Source of the DNA: Desulfocapsa sp.
GTDB lineage: Bacteria; Desulfobacterota; Desulfobulbia; Desulfobulbales; Desulfocapsaceae
Length of the DNA stretch: 8,871 nucleotides
Assembly (NCBI GenBank): GCA_030638765.1
Contig: DAOWDZ010000016.1
Location: 1-8,871, forward strand
Reading direction: 5' to 3'
Shown here: positions 6,212 to 8,871 of the stretch, piece by piece
How the letters are laid out: each line of letters opens with the position of its first letter
How positions within the stretch are numbered: the first letter of the stretch is position 1
The notes under the pieces: generated by a model
The model's input: only the letters and a program-made list of their open reading frames with translations
Told to the model about the DNA's origin: nothing
The model's database searches: none
Translations under genes and position numbers: made by a program

Positions 6212-6892
6212 ATGCTTGATATTCAATTCGCACCATCCATATTATCTGCTGATTTTACACGCCTTGGAGAAGAGATTGCGGCTGTTGACAAGGCAGGTGC
6301 AGAAATTATTCATATCGATGTTATGGATGGTCATTTTGTGCCCAATATAACCATTGGTCCTCTAGTGGTGAAGGCTGCACGAAAAGCCACCAAAAAAATT
6401 CTGGATGTGCATTTGATGATTACTGATGCTGATGCCTATATCGATGATTTTGCCGCCGCAGGTGCAGACTGGATTACTGTCCATGTGGAAGCTTGTACGC
6501 ATTTGCATAGAACCATTGCCAGAATTAAAGAACTTGGCAAGAAAGCTGGTGCTGTGCTCAACCCTGCAACTCCTCTGTCAACACTTGATTATGTCCTTGA
6601 AGATCTGGATCTTGTGATGCTGATGAGTGTTAATCCAGGATTTGGCGGGCAATCATTTATTGAGTCTACTCTCAAGAAAACTGATACGTTAAAAACAAAA
6701 ATTGATGCTTTGGGTCTTAACGTTGGTATCGAAATTGATGGAGGCATCAGTCCGAAAACAATTGAAAGAGTTGCAGAGGCAGGTGCTAATATATTTGTTG
6801 CAGGCTCCGCAATCTACAGCTGTGATGAGTATGCTCCGGTGATAGCTGAGATGCGAAAACTTGCAGAGGCGGGTAGGGAAAAAAGAGGGTAA
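6212..6892 (+). CDS. rpe: Ribulose-phosphate 3-epimerase
   Basis: Interconverts D-ribulose 5-phosphate and D-xylulose 5-phosphate in the cytosolic pentose phosphate pathway. The 226-residue length is normal for this (beta/alpha)8-barrel family. Visible landmarks are the N-terminal APSILSADF (7-15), the metal- and acid/base-bearing strand HIDVMDGHFVPNITIGP (34-50, with H34 and D36), DVHLM (65-69, H67) and the phosphate-side loop NPGFGGQ (141-147). EIDGGI (174-179, D176) and VAGSAIY (196-202) follow. All four expected metal ligands (H34, D36, H67, D176) are present, so the enzyme should be active. The start at 6212 has AGAGGA at 6201-6206, five bases upstream. pgi begins nine bases after the stop codon, indicating an rpe-pgi transcription unit that joins pentose and hexose phosphate pools. 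Confidence 0.98.
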   Translation: MLDIQFAPSILSADFTRLGEEIAAVDKAGAEIIHIDVMDGHFVPNITIGPLVVKAARKATKKILDVHLMITDADAYIDDFAAAGADWITVHVEACTHLHRTIARIKELGKKAGAVLNPATPLSTLDYVLEDLDLVMLMSVNPGFGGQSFIESTLKKTDTLKTKIDALGLNVGIEIDGGISPKTIERVAEAGANIFVAGSAIYSCDEYAPVIAEMRKLAEAGREKRG

Positions 6893-6901
6893 GGGTGTGA
6901 T

Positions 6902-8497
6902 ATGACAAAACTGCGAAAATCCATATATGAGTGCGAGGCTTTTGACAAGCTCATAAAGCTTGCAAAAAAACCGTTTGATCTGACAGAATCTGGTGCAATG
7001 AGTTCTGAACGTCTGAAAACCTTTGTGTGCAGGGGGGGCGAATTTGATCTGCTTTATGGCAGTCAAAGGATAACAGCGGAAGTGGTGGATTGTTTGCAGT
7101 CTCTTGCCGATGAATGTGAACTTGTTGGTCAATTTCGGGAGATGCGTTCTGGTGTCGTCCTTAATAGAATAGATCACTACGAATCTGAAGAACGGCAGGT
7201 TCTGCACACTGCCTGCCGTGATGTTTTTTCTGACACTCCTGAAAATGATGTCGCTGCCAGTCAGGCAAAGAATGAACTTGTAAAGTTGAAATCGTTTTTA
7301 TCAGAACTTGATGAAGGAACACTATGCAATGAACGGGGAGAGTTATATACCCAGCTAATCCATATTGGTATCGGTGGCTCAGATCTGGGGCCGCGATCAA
7401 TTTATGAAGCGTTAAAGCCGTATGAAAGAAAAAACCGGAAAGTTTCTTTTATTTCAAATGTAGACCCGGATGATTCTGCTGCGGTTCTTGAGAATGTAGA
7501 TCTGTCAAGATCACTGGTACTTGTGGTTTCCAAAAGTGGAACAACACTTGAAACCTTATCGAATGAAAGTCTGGTTCGTGCAGCCTTTGAAGGAGCAGGG
7601 CTTGATCCGGCACGTCATTTTCTTTCGGTTACCGGGGAATCGAGTCCCATGGATAATCCAGAACACTATATTCGTTCATTTTATATGTATGATTATATAG
7701 GCGGAAGGTTTAGTTCAACGTCAATGGTTGGCGCAGTGATGTTAGGTTTTTCACTTGGGTATGATAATGTACTTGAGTTTTTGCGGGGGGCCTGGCTTGC
7801 TGACGGAGCAGCTGAAGAGAAAAACATTAGAAGTAATGTGCCACTTTTATTGGCAATGCTCGGGGTCTGGAATCATAATTTTCTTGAAATGGAAAGTGTG
7901 GCTGTTCTTCCGTATAGCCAGGGATTACACCGTTTTCCTGCGCATTTGCAGCAGTGTGACATGGAGTCCAATGGGAAATCAGTACAGCGAAACGGAAAAC
8001 AGGTACTACAAAAAAGTGGTCCCATTGTGTGGGGAGAGCCGGGGACGAATGGGCAGCACGCATTCTATCAGCTGCTGCATCAGGGGACCGAAAAAGTAGC
8101 GGTGGAATTTATCGGTTTTAGAAAAAACCAGCGGGGCAGAGATATAACTATAAAGGGAAGTACTTCGCAGGAAAAATTACTGGCAAATCTCCTGGCGCAG
8201 TCTCTTGCTCTGGCCATTGGAAAAGAAGATGAAAACCCAAATAAGCATTTTTCTGGAAATCGTTCAAATGTGATTCTCATGGGAGAACGATTGACCCCTG
8301 GAAGTATGGGGGCACTCCTTGCACTTTATGAGGCAAAAATAGTTTTTCAGGGTTTTTGCTGGAATGTTAATTCCTTCGACCAGGAAGGAGTGCAGCTTGG
8401 AAAGATTCTGGCAGGTGAAATCCTTGAGAGTCTGATGAACAAAACAGACAACCAGTCAGTGACAGAGACCATTCTGGAAGTGGCGGGAGTAAACTAA
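6902..8497 (+). CDS. pgi: Glucose-6-phosphate isomerase
   Basis: Interconverts glucose 6-phosphate and fructose 6-phosphate in glycolysis and gluconeogenesis. Of 531 residues, the two SIS-type sugar-phosphate domains show GIGGSDLGP (156-164), the phosphate loop SKSGTTLET (210-218) and GGRFSSTSMVGA (267-278, matching the first family signature, with R269). Next come CDMESNGK (352-359, catalytic Glu E355), GTNGQHAFYQLLHQGT (381-396, ring-opening His H386) and SFDQEGVQLGK (491-501, K501). The last motif has Q498 where the classical signature has Glu; the catalytic residues themselves are intact. The start at 6902 is preceded by AAGGG (6891-6895) overlapping the rpe stop, six bases upstream, which favours translational coupling with rpe. 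A palindromic terminator follows the gene. Confidence 0.98.
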   Translation: MTKLRKSIYECEAFDKLIKLAKKPFDLTESGAMSSERLKTFVCRGGEFDLLYGSQRITAEVVDCLQSLADECELVGQFREMRSGVVLNRIDHYESEERQVLHTACRDVFSDTPENDVAASQAKNELVKLKSFLSELDEGTLCNERGELYTQLIHIGIGGSDLGPRSIYEALKPYERKNRKVSFISNVDPDDSAAVLENVDLSRSLVLVVSKSGTTLETLSNESLVRAAFEGAGLDPARHFLSVTGESSPMDNPEHYIRSFYMYDYIGGRFSSTSMVGAVMLGFSLGYDNVLEFLRGAWLADGAAEEKNIRSNVPLLLAMLGVWNHNFLEMESVAVLPYSQGLHRFPAHLQQCDMESNGKSVQRNGKQVLQKSGPIVWGEPGTNGQHAFYQLLHQGTEKVAVEFIGFRKNQRGRDITIKGSTSQEKLLANLLAQSLALAIGKEDENPNKHFSGNRSNVILMGERLTPGSMGALLALYEAKIVFQGFCWNVNSFDQEGVQLGKILAGEILESLMNKTDNQSVTETILEVAGVN

Positions 8498-8513
8498 AGG
8501 TTTTCGTTTAATA

Positions 8514-8537
8514 AAAACTGAATCCACATTCAGTTTT
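8514..8537 (+). terminator. Palindromic intrinsic terminator after pgi
   Basis: AAAACTGAAT (8514-8523) pairs perfectly with ATTCAGTTTT (8528-8537) over the loop CCAC, starting 16 bases after the pgi stop. The stem is AT-rich and its own T-run forms the outer pairs, so it has terminator form on either strand. It closes the rpe-pgi unit before the dsrA promoter region. Confidence 0.6.
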
Positions 8538-8560
8538 CCATGTCATTAGATCGTTTTTTG

Positions 8561-8589
8561 TTGACAAATATTATGTTCAGAGATATTCT
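8561..8589 (+). promoter_or_regulatory. Candidate distal promoter for dsrA
   Basis: A perfect -35 box TTGACA (8561-8566) and TATTCT (8584-8589, four of six matches) are 17 bases apart, just downstream of the pgi terminator. A start near 8596 would give a long dsrA leader of about 185 bases containing the two palindromes described below. Confidence 0.5.
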
Positions 8590-8602
8590 CGGACGCTGAA
8601 TG

Positions 8603-8615
8603 ACTATTCAATAGT
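8603..8615. repeat. Perfect 13-base palindrome in the dsrA leader
   Basis: ACTATT (8603-8608) and AATAGT (8610-8615) are exact inverted copies around a single central C. The centre is too tight for a stable RNA hairpin of full length, so a DNA operator bound by a dimeric regulator is the more natural reading. It lies immediately downstream of the likely start of the distal dsrA promoter, a position suited to repression. Confidence 0.4.
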
Positions 8616-8664
8616 GTAGGTTTCATAGTTTGTTATTTTTATCAGAGGCGTTGGTAAAAAAACG

Positions 8665-8707
8665 GACAGCAGAGACGAACAGTTTTATTATCTGACTGTC
8701 AGTTTTT
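8665..8707 (+). promoter_or_regulatory. Hairpin plus T-run in the dsrA leader (possible attenuator or operator)
   Basis: GACAG (8665-8669) can pair with CTGTC (8696-8700), extended by AGA (8671-8673) with TCT (8691-8693). AG and five T residues (8703-8707) follow. Within the same stretch CTGAC-T-GTCAG (8692-8702) is a perfect 11-base palindrome that would compete with this pairing as RNA, or serve as a DNA operator directly upstream of the second dsrA promoter. Whether it acts as an RNA or a DNA element cannot be decided from sequence alone. Confidence 0.35.
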
Positions 8708-8734
8708 GAAGCAAACGCTTTTGATGCGTATATT
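8706..8734 (+). promoter_or_regulatory. Candidate proximal promoter for dsrA
   Basis: TTGAAG (8706-8711, four of six) and TATATT (8729-8734, five of six) are 17 bases apart. A start near 8741 would give a 39-base leader with the ribosome-binding site well placed. The -35 box begins four bases after the palindrome at 8692-8702, a typical position for an activator or repressor site. Confidence 0.45.
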
Positions 8735-8765
8735 CCGGTAAAGGTTGAAGTATAACAGTAATTTT

Positions 8766-8772
8766 AAGGAGG
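8766..8772 (+). promoter_or_regulatory. Strong ribosome-binding site of dsrA
   Basis: AAGGAGG is an exact anti-16S match lying seven bases before the ATG at 8780. It is the best ribosome-binding site in the window and fits a highly expressed energy-metabolism gene. Confidence 0.85.
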
Positions 8773-8779
8773 AAAATTC

Positions 8780-8871
8780 ATGGCAAAGCATGATACACCC
8801 CTGTTGGACGAGCTAGAAAGCGGCCCGTGGCCAAGCTTCGTTTCCGACATTAAGCGCCAGGCTGAGGTAAA
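8780..8871 (+). CDS. dsrA: Dissimilatory sulfite reductase alpha subunit DsrA, N-terminal part only
   Basis: The first 30 residues, starting [17 protein letters not shown] and continuing [13 protein letters not shown], match the well-conserved start of DsrA from sulfate-reducing Deltaproteobacteria. DsrAB is the cytoplasmic siroheme and iron-sulfur enzyme that reduces sulfite in the last step of sulfate respiration, handing sulfur to DsrC. The cofactor-binding cysteines lie beyond the window edge and cannot be examined. dsrB would be expected next. The start is fixed by the strong AAGGAGG site and by the family's conserved N-terminus. The gene is preceded by a terminator and two candidate promoters, so it begins its own operon. 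Identification rests on 30 residues but these are distinctive. Confidence 0.9.
   Translation, partial: MAKHDTPLLDELESGPWPSFVSDIKRQAEV

Noticed and set aside
7032..7038. Run of seven G in pgi as a possible phase-variation tract
   Set aside because: pgi is a housekeeping enzyme with an intact frame across the run; a single short G-run is not evidence for phase variation.
6689..7207. 172-codon minus-strand frame opposite rpe and pgi
   Set aside because: It crosses two well-identified plus-strand genes and looks like a complementary-strand shadow.
8538..8599. Short frame MSLDRFLLTNIMFRDILGR before dsrA as a leader peptide
   Set aside because: It has no ribosome-binding site and overlaps the distal promoter, so it would lie mostly upstream of the transcript.
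1..8871. CRISPR arrays, tRNA or rRNA genes, insertion sequences, attachment sites
   Set aside because: No regularly spaced repeats, cloverleaf-like segments, transposase genes or terminal inverted repeats were seen on either strand.

Overview
The window reads as a chromosomal segment of a mesophilic or cold-living sulfate reducer (or sulfur disproportionator) of the former Deltaproteobacteria, most likely the Desulfobulbaceae/Desulfobulbales. The strongest clue is the last 92 bases, which begin with the characteristic N-terminus of DsrA, the alpha subunit of dissimilatory sulfite reductase. The other genes (dnaG, rpoD, dprA, rpe, pgi) are bacterial housekeeping genes of moderate, slightly AT-rich composition, and no sign of recent transfer is visible. 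The family-level placement is an inference from the DsrA start and general sequence character; no search could be run.

Layout, left to right. On the minus strand lie the start of htpX (membrane metalloprotease, cut by the window edge) and, upstream of it, a 238-residue soluble helical protein of unknown function. A 114-base divergent promoter region separates these from a plus-strand series. That series is dnaG (primase), a 324-base AT-rich gap with T-tracts, rpoD (sigma-70 type factor), a strong GC-rich terminator, dprA (DNA-processing protein), rpe (ribulose-phosphate 3-epimerase) and pgi (glucose-6-phosphate isomerase), followed by a palindromic terminator and a 242-base leader region leading to dsrA.

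How the genes fit together. dnaG and rpoD are the remains of the 'macromolecular synthesis' cluster (replication priming plus transcription initiation). Here the usual rpsU is absent directly upstream, and dnaG and rpoD each appear to have their own promoter. dprA follows rpoD behind a terminator. rpe and pgi are nine bases apart and surely cotranscribed; they link the pentose phosphate pathway to the glycolysis/gluconeogenesis hexose pool. dsrA starts a separate, probably strongly expressed energy-metabolism operon with two candidate promoters, two small palindromes and a near-perfect ribosome-binding site.

I did not find a previously undescribed multi-gene system. The items most worth a second look are the unknown 238-residue protein, the sigma factor whose N-terminus is short and basic instead of a recognisable region 1.1, the overlapping divergent promoters before dnaG, and the structured dsrA leader.
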